Source: Citrobacter sp. FP75
GTDB lineage: Bacteria; Pseudomonadota; Gammaproteobacteria; Enterobacterales; Enterobacteriaceae
Assembly (NCBI RefSeq): GCF_018342065.1
Contig: NZ_JAFDOE010000002.1
Coordinates: 496,001 to 560,000, forward strand
Direction: 5' to 3'
DNA length: 64,000 nucleotides
Part shown: in pieces, positions 33,625-43,246 of the stretch
Position numbering within the stretch: the first letter of the stretch is position 1
Layout of the letters: the number at the start of each line of letters is the position of its first letter
Translations under genes and position numbers: made by a program
The notes under the pieces: model-generated
What the model was told of the DNA's origin: nothing
Seen by the model: only the letters and a program-made list of their open reading frames with translations
The model's database searches: none

Positions 33625-34410
33625 TTGAGTAGTTATGGATTAATGAATTTGCAACGAGAAAAAGAAAATATTGACCGACTTGTCTATGATATCAGTTTTC
33701 AATATCTTCATGATCCGGCTATACGTTCAAAATATATGATCGAAGAACGTAGGGTTACATCATATTTTCTTGATGAATATCGTTATGGGAGATTAGATTT
33801 TGGCAGGGCGATGGATAAATTACGTGAATATCATATGTCTTTAACTAACCATCATATGAACTTAAGAATGGGGAGTATTAAATTATATGCAATAGCTGAG
33901 CGTGAAAGAGCAAAACATTCTATGCTAACAATTGCATTAAAACAAGTTGGATTCGTTAGTGGGGCAATGCAAGTTATCGGTGGCTTTGGTTTATGTAAAG
34001 CAAGCCTTGGTGCTGCATGTAAAAATTATGGAGTTCCTTTAATGATGCAGGGAAACGAGAATGTTTGGGAAAATGGTTATTATTTATTATATCATGAAGA
34101 TCCTAAGAGAATGCCTTTGCGGTATGCCTATCGTCAGGTAGCTAAACTTTTAGGTGGCGATGAAAAGGATGGTGATATTGCTTTTTCCACAGGAGATCTT
34201 GTTCTTTCATTTGGTTAAGCCTCAACGCTGACGTTGAGAACAGATTCGTGGAAATTATTTCGCTATATACAGGAAGATTATATTCGCAGTTGGAGAACCT
34301 TGGGGGCAGTCGGGGGCGCTAGTGAGTTAACTGGTGATGCAGTTAGTGGATTCACTATTTATCAACTTCTTGGTGGAGAAAGTACTAACTGGGCCGAATT
34401 GAGAGAATAA
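33625..34410 (+). pseudogene. DUF4225-like gene interrupted by an in-frame stop
   Basis: A TTG start (33625) follows AGGAGG by five bases. The frame is open for 197 codons, meets TAA at 34216-34218, and then continues open in the same frame for another 63 codons to TAA at 34408-34410. The part after the stop (DSWKLFRYIQEDYIRSW, GDAVSGFTIYQLL) reads as the natural C-terminus, so one nonsense change has truncated a protein of about 260 residues. The N-terminal part is helical and charged; the middle is hydrophobic and Gly-rich (FVSGAMQVIGGFGLCKASLG). By recall it resembles DUF4225 proteins of enterobacteria, of unknown function. It sits between two paralogous small membrane proteins. Confidence 0.65.
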
Positions 34411-34414
34411 GGAT

Positions 34415-34762
34415 ATGATCTTCAAAACATATGATCAGAATGATAAGTCTTTAACTGAAAGTATTAAACTTGCGGGTTTGAGTGAGTATAAAGCACAGAA
34501 ACTTATTCGCTTTGCTAATGAAAACAAAGTAAATATACAAAAAGCCTATTTATTAACAGATGCAAGTGTCATTAAAGTTGATATTATCATGGCTTTTGTT
34601 ATGTCATTTTTTATATTTTCAATTGGAAAAGAAGATTACAGTGAGTTATTGGTGCTATTTTTAATATTCGGGTTGTTGTTTTTTGTTATTGAGTTAACTT
34701 GTCGGCTTCATAAAAATTATCTTAAGGTTTGGAAAGTTTATATCAAGTTACGAGGAATTTAA
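34415..34762 (+). CDS. Small two-helix membrane protein, paralogue of 33298-33612 (imm-like copy 2)
   Basis: This 115-residue protein starts four bases after the DUF4225-like frame ends, with AAGGAT as ribosome-binding site. It has a polar helical N-terminal region (SIKLAGLSEYKAQKLIRFA) and two hydrophobic segments (about 57-70 and 76-93). The N-terminal region aligns ungapped to the paralogue upstream, offset by eight residues. Family unknown to me. Duplicate small membrane proteins around a putative effector are a common sign of immunity genes, but no function is shown. Confidence 0.6.
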   Translation: MIFKTYDQNDKSLTESIKLAGLSEYKAQKLIRFANENKVNIQKAYLLTDASVIKVDIIMAFVMSFFIFSIGKEDYSELLVLFLIFGLLFFVIELTCRLHKNYLKVWKVYIKLRGI

Positions 34763-34940
34763 ATGAGAACAGGGGAATCTTACCTTAAACAAGCGCAGCG
34801 TATGATCCGTTTCCGGAATCTGTGAAAATTATTGCTTATCTTGATACTGAGAATGCTAACAGCCCCCATTCACGAGATGTTCCAGACCCTGCTAGAAGAG
34901 AGGGGGGCCGGTGTCCCCATCATTTTTATTCGTCATCTTG
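34763..34940 (+). pseudogene. Gene debris, including a degenerate copy of the queE 5' end
   Basis: ATG at 34763 touches the previous stop and opens 20 codons (MRTGESYLKQAQRMIRFRNL) before a TGA; the frame then continues and reads HEMFQTLLEERGAG, VPIIFIRHLVL to a TAA at 34938-34940. The segment 34873-34932 matches queE codons 7-26 (38315-38377): 20 identical bases CGAGATGTTCCAGACCCTGC, a 3-base-shorter variable stretch, and then 22 of 25 bases identical. This indicates a duplicated and decayed queE fragment. Confidence 0.6.
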
Positions 34941-34943
34941 TTC

Positions 34944-34990
34944 TTTAACTCTTAACGTAAAAAACCCGCTGTGGCGGGTTTTTTATGCCT
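34944..34990. terminator. Second, diverged copy of the eno terminator
   Basis: TTTAACTCTT at 34944-34953 followed by AAAACCCGCTGTGGCGGGTT and a T-run then ATGCCT mirrors 33117-33160. The hairpin can serve both the island from the left and the RpiR-type gene from the right. Confidence 0.8.
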
Positions 34991-35815
34991 TTAAAGCAGT
35001 AGCGGCAGTGTTGCACTGGCGGTTTGCTGACTCACATCGCTGTACTTTTCATCCAGCGAAATGAGTGATGTGGTGAGCAATTCAACTAATAGCATCACGC
35101 CCACTTTTGCATTTAGCGCCCCGGCGCTCAGCGGGCCTTCGGGCTTGGCTGCAACCAGTTGAATATCACTCAGCGAAGCCAACGGACTGCGTGGCGTATT
35201 ACTCAACGCCAGTATGCGCACGCCTTGCTTACGTGCAAGTTTAACCACATGTAGCAGATCCCGCGTGGAGCCTGAACTGGAAATAGCTACCACTAGTGAG
35301 TCTTTGGAAAGCGTAGTGGCATTCATGGCGGCACGATGCATGTCGCTGAACAGTTGTGCGGGTTTTCCCAGGCGCAAAAGTTTGTAATGGAGATATTCCC
35401 CCAGAATCGCACTGGCCGCCACGCCATAAATCTGTACCGACTGCGCCTGATGCAGCGCAAGAGCGGCTGCTTCCAGTAATGTCCTGTCGAGTAGTTTTGC
35501 CGTGTCCTGCAGCGCTTGCACGGATTCATTGACCACATTGTCAATCTCATCGCCGCTGTGTTCCACCGGCTGTCCGTGCTGGAGATCAAGTGCCAGCGCC
35601 ATCTTAAATTCGTTATAACCTTTACATCCTAGCGTGCGGCACAGACGCGTGACGCTTGCCTCGCTGGTGTCGCTTTCGCGAGCCAGTTCGGTAATCGTCA
35701 GGTAGACAACTTTTGCTGGATCGCTCAGCACATATTCACCTAGCTTCTGTTGTGTTCGGCTATATCCGTTTACGCTCTGGCGCAATCTCAGCAGCAGGTT
35801 TTCATTATCTGACAT
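34991..35815 (-). CDS. RpiR/MurR-family transcriptional regulator
   Basis: The 274-residue protein has an N-terminal helix-turn-helix of the RpiR type (LTITELARESDTSEASVTRLCRTLGCKGYNEFK, seen in two parts) and a C-terminal SIS phosphosugar-binding domain with GVAASAILGEYLHYKLLRLG, AISSSGSTRDLL and ILALSNTPRSPLA. It is divergent from a PTS permease and a NanE-like epimerase, so an amino-sugar phosphate such as ManNAc-6-phosphate is the probable effector. An inverted repeat in the shared promoter region is a candidate operator. Confidence 0.88.
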   Translation of the reverse strand: MSDNENLLLRLRQSVNGYSRTQQKLGEYVLSDPAKVVYLTITELARESDTSEASVTRLCRTLGCKGYNEFKMALALDLQHGQPVEHSGDEIDNVVNESVQALQDTAKLLDRTLLEAAALALHQAQSVQIYGVAASAILGEYLHYKLLRLGKPAQLFSDMHRAAMNATTLSKDSLVVAISSSGSTRDLLHVVKLARKQGVRILALSNTPRSPLASLSDIQLVAAKPEGPLSAGALNAKVGVMLLVELLTTSLISLDEKYSDVSQQTASATLPLLL

Positions 35816-35908
35816 GCAAAATCCTTAATGCGTTTCTCTGTCGATAGTGTGGCGGAAAGCAGGGGAGAGATGCCAGTCATTTTAAAAAAGTATGATCTGC
35901 TTCCTGAA

Positions 35909-35963
35909 TTTTGATGATAATTTTCATTTATAAAAATAAATGTGGTAAAAATTTTCATCAAAA
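35909..35963. promoter_or_regulatory. Candidate operator between the RpiR regulator and the PTS gene
   Basis: TTTTGATGA (35909-35917) and TCATCAAAA (35955-35963) are perfect inverted copies. Inside them AATTTTCAT and AAATTTTCA extend the similarity. The span covers the AT-rich divergent promoter region just before the ribosome-binding site of the PTS gene (GGGGAGA), so binding would block PTS expression. Confidence 0.5.
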
Positions 35964-35980
35964 ATCGGGGAGATGAAAAA

Positions 35981-37537
35981 ATGATGCAAATGTTTAGCGG
36001 TGCTTCCTCAGGGGCATGGTTTGAAAAGGCGCAGCGGTTCGGTAAATCGTTCATGCTGCCGATTGCGGTATTGCCTGCTGCGGGGCTGCTGTTGGGCATT
36101 GGTGGTGCACTATCGAACCCCAACACGCTGACGGCTTATCCGTTTTTAGATATTGACTGGTTGCAGGCTATTTTCACTATCATGACCAGCGCAGGCTCCA
36201 TTGTATTTGCCAACCTGTCGGTGCTCTTTGCTGTTGGAGTGGCGGTGGGCCTGGCGAAAACGGATAAAGGTACGGCGGGTCTTGCAGCGCTGCTGGCGTT
36301 TCTGGTGATGAATGCCACCATCAATGCTCTGCTGATCCTGAACGGGACGCTGGCACAAGAAAACCCGGGGGCTGTAGGTCAGGGGATGACGCTGGGTATC
36401 CAGACGCTGGAAACGGGTGTATTTGGTGGCGTGGTGATTGGTCTTGTCACCTGTGCGCTGCACAGTCGCTTTAATAAAGTCTCTCTGCCGCAGTTTCTTG
36501 GTTTCTTTAGCGGCTCGCGCTTTGTACCGATCATTAGCTCGCTTGCGGCAATTGCAGTGGGTGCCGCGATGACGGTGGTCTGGCCTCATTTCCAGAAACT
36601 TATTTTTGGACTGGGTGGCCTTGTTGACGCAACGGGTTATCTGGGGACGCTGCTGTACGGCTTTATCCTGCGTATGCTTGGCCCACTGGGCTTACATCAT
36701 ATCTTTTATCTGCCGTTCTGGACGACGGCGCTCGGCGGGAGCGAAATCGTTAACGGTCAACTGGTTGAAGGCACTCAGCGTATTTTCTTTGCTCAGCTTG
36801 CCGATCCCAACACCCAGCAGTTCTATGTCGGTACCTCGCGCTTTATGTCCGGGCGCTTCATCACCATGATGTTCGGCCTGCTTGGGGCATGTCTGGCGAT
36901 GTACCACACCGCTAAGTCAGAGAACAAAAAAGTTGTCGCCGGTCTGCTGTTGTCAGCTGCTTTGACCTCTTTCCTGACGGGCATCACTGAGCCGATTGAG
37001 TTCTCTTTCCTGTTCGTGGCCCCCGTCTTATATGTCATTCACGCCTTCTTCGATGGTCTGGCGTTTATGATTGCCCATATTTTACATATCACCATCGGGC
37101 AAACCTTCTCGGGTGGACTTATCGATTTTATCCTCTTTGGCGTACTGCAGGGCGAAGCGAAAACCAACTGGATGTACGTGCCTATGGTGGGCGTACCATG
37201 GTTCTTCCTGTACTACTTCACCTTCCGTTATTTGATAAATCGCTTTGACTGGCTGACGCCGGGCCGTGGGAACGCAACATCGGTAGAAACCGCCTTGCCT
37301 CAAAGCGAACGGGCCGCGGCAGTGGTCGCCGGGCTTGGGGGCAAAGAGAATCTGGAAGAGGTGGATTGCTGCGCCACGCGTTTACGTGTGACGGTGAAAG
37401 ATGGCAGTAAAGTTGATGAGGCGGCGCTAAAGGCAACCGGGGCGCGTGGTGTGATTATTCGTGGCAACGGTGTCCAGGTTATTTATGGTCCGCACGTCAC
37501 TATTATCAAAAATGAAGTTGAAGAGATTTTATCGTGA
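35981..37537 (+). CDS. PTS EIICB component, glucose/N-acetylglucosamine superfamily
   Basis: The 518-residue protein joins a membrane EIIC domain (about residues 1-400, ten hydrophobic segments; [20 protein letters not shown] and [18 protein letters not shown] are family signatures) to an EIIB domain whose phospho-cysteine is in [12 protein letters not shown]. No EIIA domain follows, so it should use EIIA-Glc (Crr). It imports and phosphorylates a sugar. The downstream NanE-like epimerase suggests N-acetylmannosamine, although glucosamine-type sugars are possible. I chose the ATG at 35981, after GGGGAGA. Its stop overlaps the epimerase start. Confidence 0.88.
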   Translation: MMQMFSGASSGAWFEKAQRFGKSFMLPIAVLPAAGLLLGIGGALSNPNTLTAYPFLDIDWLQAIFTIMTSAGSIVFANLSVLFAVGVAVGLAKTDKGTAGLAALLAFLVMNATINALLILNGTLAQENPGAVGQGMTLGIQTLETGVFGGVVIGLVTCALHSRFNKVSLPQFLGFFSGSRFVPIISSLAAIAVGAAMTVVWPHFQKLIFGLGGLVDATGYLGTLLYGFILRMLGPLGLHHIFYLPFWTTALGGSEIVNGQLVEGTQRIFFAQLADPNTQQFYVGTSRFMSGRFITMMFGLLGACLAMYHTAKSENKKVVAGLLLSAALTSFLTGITEPIEFSFLFVAPVLYVIHAFFDGLAFMIAHILHITIGQTFSGGLIDFILFGVLQGEAKTNWMYVPMVGVPWFFLYYFTFRYLINRFDWLTPGRGNATSVETALPQSERAAAVVAGLGGKENLEEVDCCATRLRVTVKDGSKVDEAALKATGARGVIIRGNGVQVIYGPHVTIIKNEVEEILS

Positions 37538-38226
37538 TGAAAACTGTACTGGATTCGCTGAAAGGTAAGTTAATTGTCTCCTGCCAGGCGCTGGAAAATG
37601 AGCCTCTGCACAGCCCATTTATCATGTCGCGTATGGCACTGGCGGCAGCGCAGGGCGGTGCGGCAGGTATTCGTGCGAACAGTGTTGCGGACATTAGTGC
37701 CATTAAAGAGAGCGTGGCTCTGCCGATCATTGGGATCATCAAACGTGATTACCCGGGTAGCGAAGTGTTTATCACCGCCACCCTGCAGGAAGTGGATGAG
37801 CTGATGACCGTTGAGCCGGAGATTATTGCTCTGGATGCTACAGCGCGTCCGCGCCCCGGGGGACAAACGCTGGAAGCATTGGTTGTGCAGATCCGCGCAC
37901 GCTACCCGTCCGTATTGTTGATGGCTGATATTTCCAGCGTAGACGAGGCCGTCACCGCTGAACGACTGGGTTTTGACTGCGTGGGCACCACACTCTACGG
38001 TTATACCGCAGAAACCGCCGGGCATGTGCTGGCGGAAAACGACTGCGGGTTTTTACGTGAGGTGCTGGCAGCGGTCAGCGTGCCGGTGGTGGCGGAAGGG
38101 AACGTCGATACCCCGGAACGCGCCGCGCGTTGTCTGGCATTGGGCGCACACACCGTGGTGGTGGGAGGTGCTATCACCCGTCCGCAGCAGATAACGGCGC
38201 GCTTTGTCACGGCGATCGCCTCGTAA
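37537..38226 (+). CDS. nanE: Putative N-acetylmannosamine-6-phosphate 2-epimerase
   Basis: The 229-residue TIM-barrel protein has the same length as E. coli NanE. It would convert ManNAc-6-phosphate to GlcNAc-6-phosphate. Visible motifs: [36 protein letters not shown] with the catalytic Lys, [12 protein letters not shown], and [22 protein letters not shown] (two parts). The ATG shares bases with the PTS stop (TGATG), so the genes are coupled. It lies apart from any nan operon, so it may be a second copy (nanE2-type); the symbol is by family. Confidence 0.82.
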   Translation: MKTVLDSLKGKLIVSCQALENEPLHSPFIMSRMALAAAQGGAAGIRANSVADISAIKESVALPIIGIIKRDYPGSEVFITATLQEVDELMTVEPEIIALDATARPRPGGQTLEALVVQIRARYPSVLLMADISSVDEAVTAERLGFDCVGTTLYGYTAETAGHVLAENDCGFLREVLAAVSVPVVAEGNVDTPERAARCLALGAHTVVVGGAITRPQQITARFVTAIAS

Positions 38227-38297
38227 AGCATCGATGGGGCATGATACTTTAGCGGGGATCTGCGATAATTATCGTTTATCCCCACATTGAGATGACT

Positions 38298-38969
38298 ATG
38301 CAGTACCCGATTAACGAGATGTTCCAGACCCTGCAAGGTGAGGGCTACTTTACCGGCGTCCCCGCCATTTTTATTCGTTTACAGGGATGCCCGGTTGGCT
38401 GTGCCTGGTGCGATACCAAACACACCTGGGATAAGCTTGAGGATCGGGAAGTCTCCCTGTACAGCATCCTGGCCAAGACCAAAGAGAGTGATAAATGGGG
38501 CGCGGCGAGCAGCGAAGATCTGCTGGCTGTGATTCAGCGTCAGGGCTATACCGCCCGCCATGTGGTGATAACCGGTGGTGAACCCTGCATTCATGACCTG
38601 ATGCCGCTGACCGAACTGCTGGAAAAGAACGGTTTTAGTTGCCAGATTGAAACCAGCGGTACGCACGAAGTCCGCTGTACGCCGAATACCTGGGTGACAG
38701 TATCACCAAAGGTAAATATGCGCGGCGGCTATGACGTGCTGTCACAGGCGCTGGAGCGCGCCAATGAAATCAAGCATCCGGTGGGGCGTGTTCGCGACAT
38801 CGAAGCGCTGGATGAACTGCTGGCGACGTTGACCGATGATAAACCGCGTATCATCGCCTTACAGCCTATCAGCCAGAAAGAAGATGCTACGCGTCTGTGT
38901 ATTGATACCTGTATTGCACGCAACTGGCGTTTGTCGATGCAAACGCATAAGTATCTGAATATTGCCTGA
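38298..38969 (+). CDS. queE: 7-carboxy-7-deazaguanine synthase
   Basis: The 223-residue radical SAM enzyme makes the deazapurine ring (CDG) in queuosine biosynthesis from carboxytetrahydropterin. The cluster cysteines are in QGCPVGCAWCDTKHTW and the SAM-binding GGE motif is in VVITGGEPCIHD. The start at 38298 has TGAG six bases upstream and gives the E. coli length; an ATG six bases earlier also exists. A degenerate copy of its first codons lies at 34873-34932. Confidence 0.95.
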   Translation: MQYPINEMFQTLQGEGYFTGVPAIFIRLQGCPVGCAWCDTKHTWDKLEDREVSLYSILAKTKESDKWGAASSEDLLAVIQRQGYTARHVVITGGEPCIHDLMPLTELLEKNGFSCQIETSGTHEVRCTPNTWVTVSPKVNMRGGYDVLSQALERANEIKHPVGRVRDIEALDELLATLTDDKPRIIALQPISQKEDATRLCIDTCIARNWRLSMQTHKYLNIA

Positions 38970-39010
38970 TAGTACAGTCTTTATCCGGCACTACATAGTG
39001 CGCATTCGTA

Positions 39011-39043
39011 GGCCGGATAAGACGATTCGCGCCGCTATCCGGC
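39011..39043. repeat. REP element between queE and queD
   Basis: GGCCGGATAAGACG and CTATCCGGC form the usual REP palindrome between two convergent genes. Confidence 0.85.
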
Positions 39044-39055
39044 AGCTGTCATGAA

Positions 39056-39418
39056 TCATTCCCCGCGATACACGCAGCCCGCCGTGCAGGTCTCTTTTAC
39101 CATCACCGCACTCAGCAGAGGGACAACAGGTTTCACCTGATCCCAAATCCATTTTGCCAGTACTTCGCTGGTTGGATTCTCAAGACCGGGGATATCGTTC
39201 AGGTAATAGTGATCAAGCCTGTCGTAAGTGGGTTTAAACGCCGCTTTTAACTCAGCAAAATCCATGATCCAACCAGTATGCGGATCGACTTCACCGGTAA
39301 TTTCAAGACGCACCATAAATGAGTGACCATGCAGACGGCCACACTTATGCCCTTCCGGTACGTGCGGCAGGTGGTGAGCGGCTTCGAAGGTGAAATCTTT
39401 AAACAAGGTGGTGGACAT
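39056..39418 (-). CDS. queD: 6-carboxy-5,6,7,8-tetrahydropterin synthase
   Basis: The 120-residue enzyme converts dihydroneopterin triphosphate to carboxytetrahydropterin, the substrate of QueE. Zinc ligands are in FEAAHHLPH and RLHGHSF, and the catalytic Cys is in GHKCGRLHG. Length is close to E. coli QueD (121). It converges on queE and is divergent from cysJ. Confidence 0.95.
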   Translation of the reverse strand: MSTTLFKDFTFEAAHHLPHVPEGHKCGRLHGHSFMVRLEITGEVDPHTGWIMDFAELKAAFKPTYDRLDHYYLNDIPGLENPTSEVLAKWIWDQVKPVVPLLSAVMVKETCTAGCVYRGE

Positions 39419-39528
39419 TATTTATTCTCAAGAAGGCAAAAAACCGCCGTAGGGTACCGTAAAGAGCAAAATTTATCATTAGTTAAAAGGGCGCTAAGCA
39501 TCAGAATGCCATATTTACGCTGTTAATG

Positions 39529-39586
39529 TTTAATAACGATTTATATATCATATAGTTATTAAATCGATTTTGCCGTTAATAACTAT
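39529..39586. promoter_or_regulatory. Alternating inverted repeats upstream of cysJ, probable CysB sites
   Basis: TTTAATAAC (39529-39537) is inverted at GTTATTAAA (39555-39563), and ATAGTTATTAA (39552-39562) is inverted again at TTAATAACTAT (39576-39586). Three alternating half-sites thus lie 140-195 bases before the cysJ start. CysB, which activates cysJIH with N-acetylserine, binds such AT-rich convergent half-sites; assignment to CysB is inference. The remaining gap to 39723 holds the promoter, possibly TATCCT near 39646. Confidence 0.5.
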
Positions 39587-39723
39587 AACTAAAACAGGTT
39601 AGTTCATTTGGTTATTTGTTATTTCCATCCCTTCTTTAATTGTTACTATCCTCGCCGTTAACCTTATCTTCAGTTTGGGTTTTATTGCTGAAATCCGCTT
39701 TGCTTACTGGAACATGACAACGC

Positions 39724-41523
39724 ATGACGACACAGGCCCCACCTTCCGCTTTGCTCCCGTTAAATCCGGAGCAGCTGGCACGCCTTCAGGCGGCCACGAC
39801 CGATCTTACGCCCTCGCAGCTTGCGTGGGTTTCAGGCTATTTCTGGGGCGTGCTGAATCAGCAGCCGGGCGCAAATGCAGTGGCTCCTGCATCTGTAGCC
39901 GAAATGCCGGGGATTACGCTTATCTCCGCCTCGCAAACGGGTAATGCGCGTCGCGTGGCGGAAGCCCTGCGTGACGATCTCATTGCGACGAAGCTCAATG
40001 TCACTCTGATCAATGCTGGCGACTATAAATTCAAAAACATTGCCAATGAAAAACTGCTGGTTGTGGTGGCCTCGACGCAGGGAGAAGGTGAGCCAGCGGA
40101 AGAAGCGGTGGCGCTGCATAAGTTCTTGTCCTCTAAAAAAGCGCCGAAACTCGATAACACCGCTTTCGCCGTCTTTGGTCTCGGTGATACGTCCTACGAA
40201 TTTTTCTGTCAGTCTGGAAAAGATTTCGACAGCAAACTGGCGGAACTTGGCGGTGAACGACTGCTCGATCGCGTGGATGCCGATGTTGAATATCAGGCGG
40301 CAGCCGCGCAGTGGCGCGCCCGTCTGGTTGAGGTGCTAAAAGCACGAACGCCTGCCGCATCTTCAGTAGACGTTGTGGCGAGCGGTGCGGTAAATGAAGT
40401 ACACACCAGCCCATACACCAAAGAAGCCCCGTTATCCGCAACGCTTGCGGTGAACCAGAAAATCACCGGTCGTGATTCCGAAAAAGACGTGCGTCATATT
40501 GAAATTGATCTCGGTGATTCCGGCCTGCGCTACCAGCCAGGTGACGCGTTGGGCGTCTGGTATCAGAACGATCCCGCACTGGTCAAAGAAATTGTTGAGC
40601 TGCTATGGCTGAAAGGTGATGAGCCAGTCGCAGTTGATGGGAAATTATTGCCGCTTACCGAAGCGCTGCAGTGGCACTTCGAGCTGACGGTGAACACCGC
40701 CAATATCGTGGAGAACTACGCCATCTTAACGCGCAGTGAAACGTTGCTGCCGCTGGTAGGTGATAAAGCGCAGTTGCAACACTATGCTGCCACGACGCCC
40801 ATCGTCGATATGCTGCGTTTTTCTCCGGCACAGCTGGACGCAGAGGCGTTAATCGGTCTGCTGCGCCCGCTGACACCGCGCCTGTACTCGATTGCGTCCT
40901 CGCAGGCGGAAGTAGAAAGCGAAGTACACGTGACAGTCGGCGCCGTGCGCTTTGAGGTTGAAGGCCGCGCGCGTGCCGGTGGTGCGTCCAGCTTCCTTGC
41001 TGACCGCGTGGAAGAAGAAGGCGAAGTGCGCGTGTTTATCGAGCACAACGACAACTTCCGTCTGCCAGCCAACCCGGAAACACCGGTGATTATGATTGGC
41101 CCGGGCACCGGCATCGCGCCGTTCCGCGCCTTTATGCAGCAGCGCGCGGCGGACGGGGCGGAAGGCAAAAACTGGCTGTTCTTTGGCAATCCGCACTTTA
41201 CTGAAGATTTCCTGTATCAGGTGGAATGGCAGCGCTACGTCAAAGAGGGCGTACTGAGCCGTATCGATCTCGCCTGGTCACGTGACCAAAAAGAAAAAGT
41301 CTACGTACAAGACAAACTGCGCCAACAGGGTGCAGAGCTGTGGCGCTGGATCAATGACGGTGCGCACATTTATGTCTGCGGCGACGCCAATCGCATGGCG
41401 AAAGACGTTGAGCAGGCTTTACTGGAAGTGATTGCCGAATTCGGCGGTATGGACGTCGAAACGGCGGACGAATTTTTAAGTGAGCTGCGCGTAGAGCGCC
41501 GTTATCAGCGAGATGTCTACTAA
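39724..41523 (+). CDS. cysJ: Sulfite reductase flavoprotein (alpha) subunit
   Basis: The 599-residue NADPH-dependent subunit passes electrons via FAD and FMN to CysI. The flavodoxin domain (about 60-200) has [19 protein letters not shown] and [12 protein letters not shown]; the FAD domain has RLYSIASSQ and [11 protein letters not shown]; the NADP domain has [18 protein letters not shown] and ends [10 protein letters not shown]. The stop overlaps the cysI start (TAATG). First gene of cysJIH. Confidence 0.97.
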   Translation: MTTQAPPSALLPLNPEQLARLQAATTDLTPSQLAWVSGYFWGVLNQQPGANAVAPASVAEMPGITLISASQTGNARRVAEALRDDLIATKLNVTLINAGDYKFKNIANEKLLVVVASTQGEGEPAEEAVALHKFLSSKKAPKLDNTAFAVFGLGDTSYEFFCQSGKDFDSKLAELGGERLLDRVDADVEYQAAAAQWRARLVEVLKARTPAASSVDVVASGAVNEVHTSPYTKEAPLSATLAVNQKITGRDSEKDVRHIEIDLGDSGLRYQPGDALGVWYQNDPALVKEIVELLWLKGDEPVAVDGKLLPLTEALQWHFELTVNTANIVENYAILTRSETLLPLVGDKAQLQHYAATTPIVDMLRFSPAQLDAEALIGLLRPLTPRLYSIASSQAEVESEVHVTVGAVRFEVEGRARAGGASSFLADRVEEEGEVRVFIEHNDNFRLPANPETPVIMIGPGTGIAPFRAFMQQRAADGAEGKNWLFFGNPHFTEDFLYQVEWQRYVKEGVLSRIDLAWSRDQKEKVYVQDKLRQQGAELWRWINDGAHIYVCGDANRMAKDVEQALLEVIAEFGGMDVETADEFLSELRVERRYQRDVY

Positions 41524-43235
41524 TGAGCGAAAAACATCCTGGCCCACTGGTGGTCGAAGGTAAACTGACGGACGCCGAGCGCATGAAGGTAGAGAGCAAC
41601 TACCTGCGCGGCACCATTGCCGAAGATTTAAATGATGGCCTCACCGGCGGCTTTAAAGGTGATAACTTCCTGCTGATCCGTTTTCACGGTATGTACCAGC
41701 AGGATGACCGCGATATTCGTGCCGAGCGAGCTGAACAGAAGCTAGAGCCGCGTCATGCAATGCTGCTGCGCTGCCGTCTGCCGGGTGGGGTCATCACCAC
41801 CAAACAGTGGCAGGCGATCGACAAGTTCGCCCATGACAATACTATTTACGGCAGCATTCGTCTGACCAACCGTCAGACCTTCCAGTTCCACGGTATTCTG
41901 AAGAAGAACGTCAAGCCGGTGCATCAGATGCTGCATTCCGTTGGTCTTGACGCGCTGGCGACCGCCAACGATATGAACCGTAACGTGTTGTGCACCTCCA
42001 ATCCGTACGAATCCGAGCTGCATGCGGAAGCCTACGAGTGGGCGAAAAAGATCTCTGAGCATTTACTGCCGCGTACCCGTGCCTATGCGGAGATCTGGCT
42101 CGATCAGAAAAAGGTCGCCACCACAGATGAAGAGCCAATTCTTGGTCAAACCTATCTGCCGCGTAAGTTTAAAACCACGGTGGTGATCCCACCGCAGAAC
42201 GATATCGATCTGCATGCCAATGACATGAACTTCGTCGCGGTGGCAGAAAACGGCAAACTGGTGGGCTTCAACCTGCTGGTGGGTGGTGGTTTGTCTATCG
42301 AACACGGTAACAAGAAAACCTACGCGCGTACGGCGAGTGAATTTGGCTATCTGCCGCTGGAGCATACGCTGGCCGTCGCGGAAGCGGTAGTCACCACCCA
42401 GCGTGACTGGGGTAACCGTACCGATCGTAAAAACGCTAAAACCAAATACACGCTGGAACGCGTTGGCGTTGAGACCTTCAAAGCGGAAGTCGAGCGCCGT
42501 GCAGGGATCAAATTTGAGCCGATTCGTCCGTATGAATTTACCGGTCGCGGCGATCGTATCGGCTGGGTGAAAGGGATCGATAATAAATGGCACCTGACGC
42601 TGTTTATTGAGAACGGACGTATTCTGGATTATCCGGGGCGTCCGCTGAAAACGGGTCTGCTGGAGATCTCGAAGATCCACAAAGGCGAATTCCGCATTAC
42701 CGCCAACCAGAACCTGATCATTGCCGGTGTGCCGGAAAGTGATAAGGCGAAGATCGAGAAGATTGCGCAGAAGAGCGGCTTAATGAATGCCGTTACTCCG
42801 CAGCGCGAAAACTCGATGGCCTGCGTGTCGTTCCCGACCTGTCCGCTGGCGATGGCGGAGGCCGAACGCTTCCTGCCAACGTTTATCGATAGCATCGATG
42901 TGCTGATGGCGAAATACGCGTTGAGCGACGAAAACATTGTGCTGCGCGTTACGGGTTGCCCGAACGGCTGCGGTCGCGCCATGCTGGCAGAAGTCGGTCT
43001 GGTTGGCAAAGCGCCAGGACGTTACAACCTGCACCTGGGCGGCAACCGTATTGGGACGCGCATTCCACGGATGTTCAAAGAGAATATCACCGAGCCGGAA
43101 ATTTTGGCCACCCTGGATGAAATGATTGGGCGCTGGGCGAAAGAGCGCGAAGCGGGTGAAGGCTTCGGCGACTTTACGGTGCGTGCGGGCATTATTCGCC
43201 CGGTGCTCGATCCCGCCCGGGATTTGTGGGAATAA
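41523..43235 (+). CDS. cysI: Sulfite reductase hemoprotein (beta) subunit
   Basis: The 570-residue subunit reduces sulfite to sulfide by six electrons at a siroheme-[4Fe-4S] centre. Cluster cysteines are in [17 protein letters not shown] and [13 protein letters not shown]. Residues for siroheme and sulfite binding are in [11 protein letters not shown] and RNVLCTSNP. Length is as in E. coli. cysH follows after 11 bases. Confidence 0.97.
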   Translation: MSEKHPGPLVVEGKLTDAERMKVESNYLRGTIAEDLNDGLTGGFKGDNFLLIRFHGMYQQDDRDIRAERAEQKLEPRHAMLLRCRLPGGVITTKQWQAIDKFAHDNTIYGSIRLTNRQTFQFHGILKKNVKPVHQMLHSVGLDALATANDMNRNVLCTSNPYESELHAEAYEWAKKISEHLLPRTRAYAEIWLDQKKVATTDEEPILGQTYLPRKFKTTVVIPPQNDIDLHANDMNFVAVAENGKLVGFNLLVGGGLSIEHGNKKTYARTASEFGYLPLEHTLAVAEAVVTTQRDWGNRTDRKNAKTKYTLERVGVETFKAEVERRAGIKFEPIRPYEFTGRGDRIGWVKGIDNKWHLTLFIENGRILDYPGRPLKTGLLEISKIHKGEFRITANQNLIIAGVPESDKAKIEKIAQKSGLMNAVTPQRENSMACVSFPTCPLAMAEAERFLPTFIDSIDVLMAKYALSDENIVLRVTGCPNGCGRAMLAEVGLVGKAPGRYNLHLGGNRIGTRIPRMFKENITEPEILATLDEMIGRWAKEREAGEGFGDFTVRAGIIRPVLDPARDLWE

Positions 43236-43246
43236 ACGAGGTAACT

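Noticed and set aside
34822-35064. An 80-codon frame running across the second terminator copy
   Set aside because: It passes through an intrinsic terminator and into the opposite-strand RpiR gene, and its translation has no natural protein character.
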